Below, one piece after another: positions 13,501-28,500 of a stretch of DNA of 64,000 nucleotides (position 1 is its first letter; each line of letters begins with the position of its first letter). A model generated the notes under the pieces. The model was not told where the DNA came from and made no database searches. It saw only the letters and a program-made list of their open reading frames with translations. This DNA comes from Anisakis pegreffii (taxonomy: Eukaryota > Nematoda > Chromadorea > Rhabditida > Anisakidae): contig JAPYMA010000289.1 in assembly GCA_035041965.1 (NCBI GenBank), positions 62,001-126,000 on the forward strand, written 5' to 3'. Position numbers and translations under genes: made by a program.

Positions 13501-16500
13501 CAAGAAAGTGAAAACGACAGCATAAAAGTGGATCTAGGATCTTCACTGACTGCTTTCGATTATCAAGAATCAATTTCAGTTGCTAAATGAGAAACGGTCA
13601 GCATTAGTTGCACCAGCAAGTGCAGAGGATGCGGGTGCCTATCGTTGTACAGTGCGCAATAAGGCCGGTCAAGCTGAAAAAACCTTTAACGTCAGAGTCA
13701 TTCTGAAACCTGGTTAATTTTCACTTTGAATTGCTCACTTTTTTGAGATCCAACAAATAATTCACTTTTGTTCACTGAATTTCATAAAAATCGGAGATTG
13801 CTAAAGCGTATGACTAAAATTCTAGCTTCCTTCTCTAGAAATCATTTCATCATAATTCGAAGAGCGGCAGTCGTTACCATGGTAAAAGTCGATGTTCAAA
13901 ATTTGCGATTCAGAATGTTCAGCGACATATTGTGATTGCTGCTAAATAAGAACTGTTGCTTGATGGCGAAGTGCATCCATGCCACCATTTCCATATGTTT
14001 TCAGCTAATTCAAGATTCCTAAGGAATATCATAAGACTGCACAGAATTTCAATGATATTGAGAAACGTTATTAGACCTTGCCATGGACAAAATCGTCTGT
14101 TTATTTCGATTCATTTTTGGCACTTCCTTCACCACTTCCATGCGATTGCTCTTCCCCCATCGTTGCTACTTTACTCCCGTCACATTTTTATCGCTTGTTT
14201 ACAAATCCGAGTCAACGTATCGTGCGATTTCAAAGATAAAACCATGGTACTTTCAGATCGGATTCACTCCGTATTGCGTCTTTCTATTTATCGAAAAAAC
14301 CTTCGTTATAGTTTCTTATTTAGTGAGGCTGAAAATGAAATTTTGACCACTGAATTGTCGATACACCAATTGAAAACGCTTTTTCCTTTTGCTATTTACC
14401 ATTCTGCTGATCAATTCGCCGGAAGTACTTGATAAACCATTTAAGTGCCAACTTGATATTGATAGATCCAGTTTTGTTTTCTACGTTCATGGTTCTCTCA
14501 CTTCACGCACATCATGCAAAACTGCTTCGCTATTTCCCACCACAAAAACGCTTATATAATTCCTGTGAATAATCCAACCGCAGACGTTCTTAACAAGCTC
14601 TCTTTAAGAGCTCATCGGAAGTGGTGAAACAAGCAATGTTGAAACGCTTCTCACGCATCCAGTAACACTCGAATGCCCGATCGCCTCACCAATTGGTGTC
14701 GAACTAATGTGGACTAAAGATGAGCTGCCAATTATTTCTGGCAACGAGAATATACAAGTAAGTTGATTGCATCCAAATAGTCGAGCAATCAGTTAGTTCA
14801 GGATGAGAACAACGTTCTGAACGAAAAAAGCAAGTGTAGTTTGTGCCGATTTTATGACAGTTATATGGAACATCTTGTAGGAATTCATGCACCCTCATCT
14901 TCTGAATTCAGATATTGAGTGGCGGACGGCATTTGTTGATCTCGTCGGTAACACCAGCCGACGAAGCAGTGTACACTTGTGTGGCACGGAACGCAGCCGG
15001 TCAAGATCGCAAAAATTTCAAACTCTCAGTGCTAGGTTTGGATATTGTCGTTGTGATGAATCTCTCAAATCTGTCATTCAACTTTTCAGACTTCTGAAGT
15101 TTTTCAAAACGATAAACAGATCGCAGTGCGCTGCTGAAGCGCTGTTCTTCAATTGTATCATGTATCAGTTTCGCAGTTATTGTTGCATAATCGCCCGTGC
15201 GAGAAAGCTTGCCGGGACAGTGTGAGACTGAGAATAGAGTGAATTTTAACGACGATACAGAGCAATGGTTTTTCTGTGATTCGTGTAATTAGGCGAGTGT
15301 TCATGTGTCGAAAATTCTGAGGAAGCGCCTGAAAGTGCTGTTAATAATAATAAGCGCCCGTGTTCGTTTCAGTTCCAGCATCAGTTGTTAGTGTTGGCGG
15401 TGAGTACAAAGTGATCGAGAACAACTCACTTGTGCTGCCTTGTGAAGCTGAAGGATACCCTCCGCCACAAATTACATGGACGAAAGTGAGTATCTAGTTC
15501 CAGCACTCCAGAATGGCCAGCTGGATGCTCCTTCGAAAATTTTTGAACTGACGATTTTATCGAAAGTTTTCTTTAGTATCATACAAGTATAATGATGCTA
15601 TGTCCAGAACGTATGTATATATCAGAAATCGAAGAAAAGCCATGCAAATATTTCGGCTTCATCGTCGAACGAAAAACAGAAATGTCGTATTGTCGTTATT
15701 TATTTTAACTTTTTCTGAAATTTACCAAAATAGTTCATCGTTGTGGACGGTGAAAATATTAAACTGACAACCATTTGCATGCTCGAGGAGATTTTTAAGG
15801 ATGGCCGCTCAGCCCTGTCACTACCTCAAGTACAAACACTTTCCGGGGGACAACAACTGAAAATTGCTTATGCCGATGTGCAACATCGTGGGTCTTATAT
15901 GTGTGCTGCCGTGAATAAAGTTGGCAGAGCTGAAATTAATTTCGATGTCGAAGTGATAAGTACGCTTGATTCGTATGTATTTCTCCAAGAGTTGGGTTCA
16001 GTAGTAATCCAAAAAAGCCGATTTCACTGCTTTGCAATTCACTGTTTTATCTCAATATGAATTATCCATCACAGTTTACATCATATAAATAGTATGACTG
16101 TTAAACACTTCTTGCTTCCAGAAATGAGGTAGAATCAAACTGATATCGATGTATTCTAGTATGATACTTTTTCATCAATTTTACGACTTACCAAATACAA
16201 TTCTGTTCCAAATGGTTCACTGAATCTGTACCTGATTGTGATTATTGATACCATTGTCAAACGATGACATCATAAGAAATTTCTCAAAATGAAACATTCA
16301 GCACGTCCGGTAGTGGCGCAAGCAGCAAGAGAGGTCATTGAAGTGATCAAAAACGAATCAGCCGTTTTCAAATGCCCGATTAAGGGTCGCAGATTCATTG
16401 GTCAAATATCATGGTAAAACGCTATTCAAGATGCCATCATTATTCATGTCAATAGACTTTGAAGCAGGCACCGTCCCTCCATTCCACGTTCAAATTCATA

Positions 16501-19500
16501 TCCATTTAAAGTGGAGAGTGTCACTCAATAGCAATAAAAATTTTCTTTGCTTATGCTGACGAACATGAACAACAAATGCGAACGCCAAAAACCGATGAGT
16601 GAGCGCATCAGCGACTGAAAATTTTTTTGCATCCGGTATCAGTTAGTAAGTAGTACAGTGTTTCGCGAACCCCCTTCCATCAATCACTGATCGGGATGGC
16701 CATCGCACTCGTATCAGAGACTGCGAGTTTCTCCTTACGATCATAGTGGAAGTCTTCGTTGTGCTTTACGAAACATTAATGTGGTGCAGTTGTGGAGCCG
16801 CCTATAAAGTTGTTCATTTGTGTATGCTTTCCGCTAAGCGTGAACCATGTTCAATGTTCAACTTTTCCTGTTATTACTGCTTGAAAAGTTCTATCATTCG
16901 AGATTCAGGTTGAAAGATTTGGAGCCAATTAATATGCGATCTTCAAAATATGCTCTCTCGCATTCCAATAGGAAGCTTCATATGCTACAGTGAGTTCTCT
17001 CCAATTCATAGTATTCTTCTTCCGCCACCTATTTCTACGAATGAAAACGTACTAATAAAGTGATAAGTTCACTTTTTTTGTGGTATTTCCACTCCCTTTT
17101 TTCACCTTGAAATTTGCTGAGGCGACTCATTACAGTTCGGAGCTTCGAGATGAGGGTAGCTACAGTTGTCGAGTGAAGAATGCGGCAGGCGAAAGTCACG
17201 TTGACTACAAATTGGTTGTGTTAGTACCGCCAGAGATCATTATGCTGGACAAGAACAAGAACAAGTGCGTATTGTTTTATTTTTACTGTCTTCCAATCAA
17301 CCGGTTTTATGTGTGTTCACTTTGAAGTGCATCACGCTACTGAAACAGTCACACAATTGGTTTGCATTTAAGGACCGTAATCGAGAACGATGTCATTCTG
17401 TTGAGTTGTCCAGCTACTGGGAAACCGGAGCCAACGATTGATTGGTACAAAGATGGTGAACTGTTAACACAGCAAAACATCACACGACGTATCCGTTCTG
17501 GTCGACTGGAAGGGAATGACCTGCGAATCGCTCGTGTAGAAGTATGACCCTCTGACCTGACTTATTCTGCGGGTCCAATTCACTCAGAACTTAATGATTC
17601 TATCTCAGCCAACAGCCAAGAAGGCATATGTCGTGATAGCGTTATCACTGGAACAATTACGCAACCATATAGAATTTGTCCGCAAGTGTCCATTCAATCA
17701 ATGATCATATTAAACCTCTTTTCATGACAAATCACGCAAAAGCACTTTTTATTGACATTATTCCTTTCAATCTTGTTGTTTTAGGTATCCGACGGTGGCC
17801 GATTCACATGTGAGGCTAAGAATAAAGCTGGTATGGCCGAACAGGATGTGTTGCTCACCGTAATGAGTAAGAAATATTTCTATGTATTATATTCTTCTAT
17901 GTGTATTCACATTCCTGTCATTTGATGGATTATGAAGATGAATAAGTTTTGTTGATGCTCTAATGATGCAGCTCTCATTTATTGACTGAACAAGTTCACT
18001 GAACTCTCAGCTCCGCCGAGAATCGAACGCGAAGGAGTACCATCAGAAATTGGTGGTAAATCAAAGAGTACAGTGACGATCAGCTGTCCTGCTTATGGTC
18101 GTCCAATGCCAACTGTAACATGGCTGAAAGCAGGTCGCCCATTGGACTACTCCCAAGATGTTTATCTATCGGCGAACGGCATGAAGCTGCATTTCTTAGA
18201 TCTAAAAAAGGTAAGTTGAAATTATCTATTGTAATATTCCACTAAATATTCTGTAGGTGTTGATGAAACCTGTAACGCGCCCATGGATTCGTATCGCCTT
18301 TATTAGTGTCACTGTTGTCGGTTATAATCTCTTGAGCAGTTCACTGATATTCAAAATTGTTCTGTTGATTGATGTACAAATGAGAATAAGTTATTCAGTG
18401 TTTACGAATTCATCACTTTGATCATTTTGAACCTTGAATCTTGCATTACTAATAAAGTTTCAAACTCCTCCATCCTCTGGCTTACATGACGTTTTGGATT
18501 TCTCGCAATCCTTCGGAAGTCCCTTAAAAGTATTTGCAGATACATGCTGATCGGTATACGTGCATAGCGAGAAATCCAGCGGGTGAAGACAAACGAGATT
18601 TCTTATTGAAACTTCTTGGTGAGTTTTCCAATTCAAGTATGCCGTAGCAAATTTTGATATCTCGCAAAAAAATGTTCCACACTGTTTCATTTCCCTATGA
18701 CTTTATAAAGTATCTACCTCAAAAAATGCAGTAAGGTAAGTCTTCGAGAATTGAACAGTACCACCAAGCGATAATAAATCGAGTTCCGTTTTGGCGGCTT
18801 GCATAATTTGCAGTGTCCACCAGATACAGTCTGTGACTTAATTTCATTGAAGAGGCACCTACAATCGAAGGTCCAAATATCCTTCGCAAAGTTCAAGTGA
18901 ACGCTGGTAGAACATCAATTATCAACTGTCCTGTAATGGGCAGTCCAGAGCCGTCGATCGCCTGGCTTAAGAACGGTCAACCTTTCGTGCCCGATTCAAG
19001 GCATGTCTTCTTGAATGGTGGTCGTCAGTTGCAAATCGGCAATACTACTATAAGCGATGATGCACGGTATGTTGTGAATTGTTTGATCCCTTATGGAACT
19101 CTCTTTAATGAGCAACAATCCGGTTTGTTGCGCTCTAATCTGTATTCTCAGTGAGCCGTATCGACTGTTGACTGCATTCTAGAAGAAGACAATTTGTGTC
19201 TGAATTAATGTTATTTCTACAGATACACCTGCATCGCAACAAATGATATTGGTCTGGCGGATTTGGAAACCTACTTACAAGTAATCGGTATGTTAGTTTG
19301 TATGGATGCCTTTCGGCTTGATCGATGATTGATGGACTTGATTTGGTGCCTCAGTAAACTAGATATTCAGTGGTGGATAATTGCGCTATTCGCTATTCCA
19401 CCACTAGCCGGCCTTCTTTTTTTTTCGGTAGCACGACATCTCGCTACTTTTCCTTATATAGCGGAATTTATTGTAGCAATAACTTCCACTACAATATTTT

Positions 19501-22500
19501 TCAGCGGCATAAAGCAGCGTTCACTTGCGCTATTTTCTTTCGTTAGCGTTTTAGCGATCAACTTATCATCAGAGCTTCGTTACTTTTCACGGAGCTGCAA
19601 TACTTTATCTCGCAAGCATGCCCATCACTGCAGATGATAAATCAAAATTACGAGGAAACTATTTTCGAACATTATTCTGGCTACTAAACTCTGCGAAAAA
19701 GTTGGACTCTGCTAAGTGAACAGCAATATGACTGTAGAGATCGCGCTTTTTATGGTAGTTTCAAGCAGCTCTCTCCCGGAATGTTCATTTAAAAGTTGTA
19801 ATTGTTGCATATATTGGCTAGCAGAATTTTCGTTCAACAGGGGGTCCTACTATCGCTGGTAGCAAATTGGAATCTGCGGAAGTACTCTTGAACGAGCCGT
19901 ACGATTTGGATTGTGATGTGAGTGGCACGGAACCTATGGATATCGAATGGTTGAGGGGTGGACAAAAGATTGATTTCGGTGGAATTCGTGGTGGAAACAG
20001 TTATTTACAAGTTAGTGTCTCGCCTACAACGTCAGCTTGCGTTGTTCAACTTAGAATTTGGTGAAAATCAACGTTTATCGCATAAATGTCCATAAGGCAG
20101 TAACATTACTCCGCAATTTGTCAGCAATAATTTACAGGTTTCAGCGCGTGGTCGTCGACTACACATTCTGTCTGCACAGGCTGCGGACACCGATCGTTTC
20201 ACTTGCTTTGCGAGAAATTCGGCTGGAGAAGCGCGTAAAAGTTACGATCTGAAAGTTTTAGGTAATCGAATTGATATTCTCGTCTGAAACATGCGACGCT
20301 TTTTCAGAGAATTCCACTTGCCTGCTTCTGAAGCGCAGTGGACGATAAATGCAATGTGCATGCATTGAATATTTTATTAGAGCGTTTAACAGTTCACGAG
20401 TACGACTCAGTAATTTGCATTCGCTGCTGCAGTCAGTTACAGAAGAGTGATAATGCAAATCTTGCAGCAAAAACTTTTCTTTTCCGATCAGTTAATGATG
20501 AAACGAGATTGTTCATCTGACAATTGTGTAACTGAAACATTCACTCGTTGCAATCAGGCTCATTTGCCAACCCCGCTCTGATAAGTCGTTACACGTCTGT
20601 GCTTATCGAGGCTACTAAATTCATGCCGAGTTTCAGTTCGTCCAACAATCAACGAGAGCACTTCATCGCTACCCTTGCAAACAATTATACCGGGAACTGC
20701 GTTTGCCGTTGAATGTAAAGTGGAGGCAATCCCAGATGCTGAGGTCTGTTTGTTAATCCTGCTGAATATTTGAAAATAATCAAACGCCTAGCACCTTGAC
20801 ACTGAACAGGCGAACGATATTCGGTTTTGTATTTTTTAAAGCACATTCGTTGCTTGATCGGTGCAGTAATGGCATTTTATAAAGCAGAAAAATCTGATTG
20901 GCTACATGACTTCACTATTTCGTTGAACAGTGGAGTAATGTAGTCGCTGAGATTTTCCTGTTCAGCCATTGGGATTTTTAATGTTTAGTTTGTGCTGAGA
21001 TATGTCATTTCCCTGCTAGTCGCTGAGATTTATTACCGATCCCATTTTCAGTGCCACTCGCATTTATACTCTTATGAACCTTTTCAAGAAGGGAAACGGC
21101 TGGGCATAATTTGATCACTTGTTCAGTTTTCATCGTACTTTCTCGACTAAATAGCTTCCAGTTTTCCAATAGCGTCTGAACTCCATTTTATCCTTCCTTC
21201 CGTTGAAAACAACGAGTTCCCTATTTTATCTGACTTACGCGCTCTAGTCTTTCAGCCAGAAAGCTCTGCGCTTCGCAGTTTGTGGAATACGGTTTCCGAA
21301 TTCTTCCAGTGTTTTGCAGCAATGGCGCAGATGAGCCATAAAACTCCTTATGTCGTAATTCCATATGAATTCATATCCATCTCCTCAAAACTCACGAGCT
21401 TCCAGTGTGTTTTTAACTTTGCGTAAATTTGAACATTACTTGATATAAATGAGTGTTTTTCAGAGCCCTCGTGACATGAATAGGAAATATATCATAGACT
21501 GTTTACTATGAGATCTACAAATTATTAGAATGACGATTAGATTACGTTTATAGTGTTACAAATAAAGACTAAGTTAGTCGTTTGAGTTTGATATGTAAAG
21601 GCAAAATACGAAATCGAGTTGCTGATTGAATCTTCGTGTAATAAGAATTTTGTTCAGCGATTGACTACAAATTTGATCAATTTGAATTGTTGCTCTGAAA
21701 AGCCAATTTATTCATTTGGATGTGTCGACGATGATAGCATACATTAATTATGTTTCAGCAAGAGCTTATCTTTATGTTCGCGTATAAATGAGCAATGACT
21801 TGAATATTGACGGTCAAATGCAATTATGACCCTATCAAATTGCTCTATATTAATCCTCTGAAATGTCGATCAAAGCTTGACGATGGCTTTTCTCTGGCAA
21901 AATTGATAATACCAAACATGTAATCACAATCTCCTTTCAATTTTCAGCAAAAATGATTGTTCATTCAGTTGGCTGTTTTAGAGGTTGTATTGAAGCTCAA
22001 GAACAACATCATTTCGAAACTGGTGAACATTTGTAGTTAATTAAACTGTGAACCTTTATTCGTAATACATTCGGGTTCATACTATATTCCACTAGCGTCT
22101 CTTAGCAGGTTCGATTGCGAAGTGTCATTTTTCATACATAAGAAATGAGGTGGTGATTTTTGCTGAGACCTCAGCATTTTGGTGCGTGTTAATTGATTCT
22201 TCAAAATGACATTTTAGAATGGAATTGACCGTCCATACATGAATAGGCACCAAAAATTTTTGACCGAGAAATGTGATGACGTTATTTATTTGTTTGTGTG
22301 TTGATGCGAGTAGCAAGAAACGCATTCAAGTAGAACTGAATGAAGCATTTGAATAATGCGTTATGCGATTCACTGAATGTTTGGCCATTGTCAACAACAA
22401 ACACATGAATAATTTTCATTCAAATTCACTGAATGAACAATACGAAGTGAGCAGTTAGTTGTGAATAACGTATTGTTTATGCTTTCTCGAGGTAGCAAAA

Positions 22501-25500
22501 CTGAACTGGCAAAATATCGATGGTCTTCGATAAGCGACGATCGGCATGCTGTTCATTTTATCTCCGTTCAATGGACTCATATTATCTCATGACTGAATCA
22601 ACAGCATCCTTTTGGTGTTTTTGATAGGTATTCCGCAAGCAGCATCATATTTCTTTGAGGATGATGGATCTATTCATTGCATTGGCTACATTGATAAAAG
22701 ATTGGCACTAGATAATATAGACGTGCCAAATCATCATGAGATATCACCATTTGGATTAGATGTGAAGACTGCATTAGCTATTCACATCTATATGTAAACG
22801 ATTGTTTACGTAGCGTATTTGGCCAAAAGCGAGAGATGAAGGCACCGATAGTTGAGAGATTACCTGCAGAAGAATAAGGATAGGTTTGGTTGAATGAATT
22901 TTCAAGATCATGAATCTAATGATGAAAATGAATTTCATTTTGATGAGTCATTTTTGCGAAGCAATCACAAAAAGTTGTGTTGCCTCTGGAAGATAATTCC
23001 ATCTTATCGCTAATACAGTCGATGAAGTGAATTTGTTTACCTGAAAACACTTAACGAAAAAGAACGTTTACATATAACTTTCAAGAAATCTGTTTCTTTG
23101 TAAAATCGCAGGAAAAATATGCAATATCATCGGAAACCAAGGTAGAAAATTCAATAAGCTGAATGCGATTATTGCTGCAACAATTTCAATTTGAATTAAA
23201 TTTGTGCCTCGATTCATCTCTATGATCAAATCCTCATGAATGTTGGTATTTCTGACAAACAACAGTGATTGACTCAACATGTATTTTATCACAACACAGA
23301 GAGGTAATATATTAATCAACCAATGCCAAATTTTCGAGCTGGGATGAAAAGTGCCCAACAGGCGCTGTTAGGCTTGTAGGCGATACTTCTTTGCCTTTTA
23401 TGCAACTTCCCTTTGTTCCGTTCAGTTTTGTCCATAAAGGCGGAAGTGTGCTTCATTTAACAAAACTTAATGGCTCAGTTGATGTGTATGAACGTTTCTG
23501 CATACTTCCTTTCACTTGAACAAGCAAGCCATCTCAGCGTGAAGCTTTTATAATCAAAATTAATGATTTGTCTGAAAACATCATTTGAAGCAAATTGCGA
23601 TGGCAGTTTTGCAGTGTGCATCGAATTGCAGTCCTTTTCACAAATACAATAACATCCAGTTTTTCATAAATATAAAGTTCAATTTCTTAATTTGTCAGAT
23701 TACTATTTCTCACATCGTAACGAACATTTCGGAAAACTTCAGACACATGTTCATCCGATAGCTTTCCAAAAGCAGTTCAAGTAATCATCTATTATCAATT
23801 CCATGAGCGGCGTTGAAACACAAAAAAAAACATCTGATACAGCAGTGGGATATTTTCAGCATTCAATTGATCTTTGTAACAGACAGTTATGAGTAATGAA
23901 CTGTTTAGATCATATGGCGCTTGAATGATCGAGCAATAGTATCGGATGAATCGGTCGTTTTGTTGAATAATAACCAAACACTATGGGTGAATCGTGCCAG
24001 TGATAAATTTGGTGGTCGTTACACATGTCACGCTAGAAACAAAGTCGGTTACGCCACTCGAGACTTCCTCGTTCAACTGACCGGTTCGTTTTCCTGCGTA
24101 TCATCTTGAGTTCATTTCTCAGGTCTTGTTCGGGAACAATTCGAAATGAATAGATGAACTCAGTTTCGATAAATTAATTGTGTTCATATGCACCCATCTT
24201 GGAGTGAAAAACGTCTTGAGAAATGAATTTTGTGATCAATTTTTAGCCCCTCCGGTTCTCGATAGCGGCTCACAACATTTGGATATAAATGTTGGTGACT
24301 TCACTGTTTTAACATGCGAGATCGTTAGCGGTACTGGAACTCTATCGGTAAAGTGGCTAGTTGATGGTAAAGCTGTTCGAAACGGACCAGTCAGTCCCAC
24401 AGTTACGGTCGGTTTCTGCTCTAACTTAAATTTCGGTTTGAATCTATTCAATTTGGTCCACGTGTCAGGTATCTCTTTATCTAGAGATACTTTACATCAT
24501 TTTCATTCAGTATCAAGTAATATAAGTTTCATATTGTTTAGAATTACATTCTATCACAGTCAGGTACGGAAAGAGGAGGATGAGTGTATTTCTGTGAGTG
24601 TGTTATTTACGGATGTTTGTTTAACTCGGCAACTGGTAACTTTTGAACTGTCCATATTCTGCGGTGGGACTGAGTGAAGCGATCCCTCCTGAGTTGAATG
24701 CAATATTTTTGATTGATGATTGATATCTGTGGGAAAATTAACATTTCTGACTAAACATTTGCTTTTATGAAAAAGTTATGAAATAAAGTGGCCTGCCTCA
24801 TTCGCGACCATTCTCCCTCATAATAGCAAATAAACTTTGACGAATAAGTAAACTGTCATTATTTATGCAATATTACTTGTGTGCTGAAGCTGCTGAATAA
24901 TGCATGAGTAAGGAATGCTAACAACTGCACTTCTCATCATTTATTAATCGTTGTAATCGAAAGATATCCAACCACTTGCAATTATCAATTTGTATGATAC
25001 GAAGCTGAAGCGTGTGTCTTGTCAGATTCATTCAGCTCAAGATCTTTTACGGAGAAGTCAACGAAAATGTTGCGCAAAATAAGACGAAGGCATGAACGAA
25101 ATGCAAAAGAGTGATGTTTTCCACATTTTTAAGCATAGATACGAAGATAACCAACTTGACCAGTTTAGAATTACCTCACCTTAGCCCTGAGGTTACCTTT
25201 CAACGCTACAACGTACAATGCCCAGCCTTCACACACGTCATATGAGTAACGTCCGTCCAAATGATCGAAATTTTGGATTGCCACAAAAGTGGAACATTCA
25301 AACGGCTATTTTGAGATAGCATGAATTTATTTTGAAAAAAACGAAAACAGTATCATTCAATCACAGGTGAGTGACCGTCGTATTGAAATACGTAATGCTC
25401 GTCTCAGTGATTCTGGCAGTTACGTGTGTATTGCCGAGAATGAAGCCGGCCAAGCGAGAAAAAAATTCGATGTTGCTGTGTTGGGTCCGTTGTTTTTGGT

Positions 25501-28500
25501 TATTTTCCCTCAGCTTTTTCGTTTGTCCTCGATTTGTTATAGTCGATGGAATTCATTCAGAGAGCGACTTCATGCCGTTCAATAATTCTTCGAAAAGTGT
25601 CATTTTCAATTGTTCTCGAAAATAGACGATTTATTTATGGAAATAAAGCGGAGTGTTGAGATGCATCGGCAATAGTACTGTAATCCATTTGATGTGTTGG
25701 CAATTATTCTTTTCAGTCGTATATCATTGCGTTTATTCTGCTTCACGTAGGATATTAAAAGAGTGCATTGCGCAAAAACTGGAATTGCAGTAAACAATAT
25801 TTTCGCTGAAATAACCAAATGCATCCGAATGAATTATACCTTCTAAAAGAAGTATATTGAAAATTCAGCGATCAATTGAGCGATCGATCGAAGAAATCTA
25901 AAGTCAATAGTAATTTTCCTCCCGAGGGACTTAGTTATTGCATAAGATTCCGTTAAAAAATGCAGTTTTTTGTAACTTACGAACGGTCAACATCTTTTCA
26001 GAAAGACCTCGTTTTTTGGATATGACTAATTTGAGTCCATCAATTATTGTCGGTCGCCCACTGGTTCTCGACTGCTCAGTGACCGGAACACCTAAGCCAA
26101 CTGTTGCGTGGCTTAAGGTTAGTTGAGCTCGCAAATTTTTGCACTCCTTATATTTACATCAATTTTGTTCCATTGGTTTTATGTGTCACATAGAATCTCT
26201 TGTTTAGCATCTCGGCTTCTTTTCTTTTCGAATTTGTTACCTCATTTTTTTCCACTGCTTTTTTCAATCACTATCCTTTATCTCCGTTCGACAATGTGAT
26301 CCGATGGTTTTTGTGAATGCCTTAAGGAGGGCTAGACCTCGAAATGAATATGTTATGAAGCATCTCTACATTAATGAGTTGAACGGAAAACGAGTCGAAA
26401 GGAATACATCCTCAAATGGTTGTGTGAGCAACGAATCTCTTTCGAGGTTGTACTCTGGCATCGCGTTAAATGCGTTCAGAACAAGATGCTTACACCTATC
26501 AATGGAATCATTTATTGACTTTGTAAAAAAGTGAAAATGTTTATGATATAGCAGCATTGTCTCATTACAATCATATGTCACAAAAAAAAAACTCAGCGTA
26601 TAGTCATTCATAAGAAAACGTCAGTTCATATATTCCATGCAATGCATCCTTTGAATGAACTGAGTGTTGTATAATCCTACTGAATATACAGCTGGATGGA
26701 TGTAATTTCGACTTTTTGAGCATCTAGCTGGATGAATAAACGTCGGACTGTCTTCTTCTCACTAAATCATCACAAACTGTATCCAATTTTACGGTTTCAA
26801 GCCAGCGTCGGCTGCTTGGCGAAGTCTTCTAAGCCCAGCTATTGTAGCTTAGATGGCATCGTCTATCATGGAATAGTTACGATTAATAGAATACGTCGAA
26901 CTGCCAATCAGCAAATATCATAAGAATAACAAGAGAATTGTTTCGCAAATGATATGGTGGAGTGGGGGTATATTATGGAGAAAATCACTTATTCGAAGTG
27001 ACATTGGTGATAGAAGTCTTTTACGATTGGAAACCCAATGTCTTGTGTAACTTTTTTGCGTTCGTTTCCTGTGTACTCGTTGATAAATGAGAAAAGGTAT
27101 ACTCGCTAAACAGCTCTTCCTTGTTATCTGCCTTATGACTAGCTAGTTCGCTTTCGATAAATGAAATTTTAAATGAAGGAGATTATTGGATCGAACAATT
27201 CAGACGAGAATAAGGCCACAAAAGATTAGCAGTGCGGTGATTAGAATAGATGATGGATTGAGTGAAACACTTCGGCAAACTCCATAACGATTGCACTTCT
27301 TGCCACCCGCACAATCCAAGCCCACTCGCCAAATTGGTCGTTTATGACTGGTCGCTACATTGAACCTTCGATATGCATTCTGACAACGCCTTGATGTCGG
27401 CTTCTGAAAGTAAATTTTCCCATGTTTCTGTGAGAACGAAGTTAGCATGAACTCGCAAATATCAACCAACTAACGATATTGAAATCATAACAGCACAGTT
27501 GACATCTATCATCTGAAGCGAATCCCGTATCGGGGTCAATAGCTGGACAATCGCAAACCATTAAATGAGCACCAAAACGAGCACACGGATTTTCACAAAC
27601 GTCATCCACGCAAATCTTTTCCATCCTTAAAATCATTCTTTACTCATTCTACCATATTCAGTTCGTAACGTGTGATCACTTATTTTGATCCGTATTTCTT
27701 AAGTTATCTCCATCTCACCATTTAGACTAAGATGTCACTTCTGTCTTATCATCATATCTAAGGAGGTGATGGTGATAACAAATACTTTCGGTGATTAATC
27801 ATGTTCTGAGGATGGAATACTTTACATTCTCATTTTGGATGCAATGTGAAATCATTTCTGTCATGCATCGTTAAGCTCAAATTGAAAGTACTGCGCACTT
27901 TCGTTATAGGCGATTCGAATGTGGATGATATTATCTCGAAATTATCATCCATAAATATCCATGAATATAAATGCAAATGGATTTTTTCCAACAAGAGCAA
28001 AAATACAAATAAATTTATGATGATTTGGAGAGGATCTTATTAATGCGTAATTAAGCTATATTCACCGAGTGCAACGAGCGCTATTTTTAGACGAGAATTC
28101 ATCTCGCAGAAGATTCGTTGAATTATCACCGGATAATTGTGTCGTTAAAAATCCTTTGCTCTTGATGCGAACAATGAATGACAGCATCGACACAGTTTTT
28201 ATTTGTTTGTTTTGTGTGTCCAATTGTAAGCGTCAGATTTGAGCAGGAAATAAACTGTATTCACTGACGATCAGATCGTTTCTTGGGTTGACTCTGAATG
28301 CTTGTGCGTCTTGCAAGATGAATAACCGTTGAATGATTTGCTTTTACATGTTAGTACACTGCGCGCTTCTTGAGTAATCTGCATTATGAGTGAGTGAAAT
28401 TTTTTGCTGTTGATCATTGCGGTTTTTTGATAATGCACATGCTTCATTCATTGTGTCATTTATGTGCATCGTCAACATTACAGTCCTATCGCAGTTATTC

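Noticed and set aside
13956..14432. 158-codon plus-strand ORF between Ig 4 and Ig 5
   Set aside because: It is hydrophobic and AT-driven, overlaps another long frame, and splicing from 13712 to 14609 skips it with a perfect Ig linker join (KPELIGSG).
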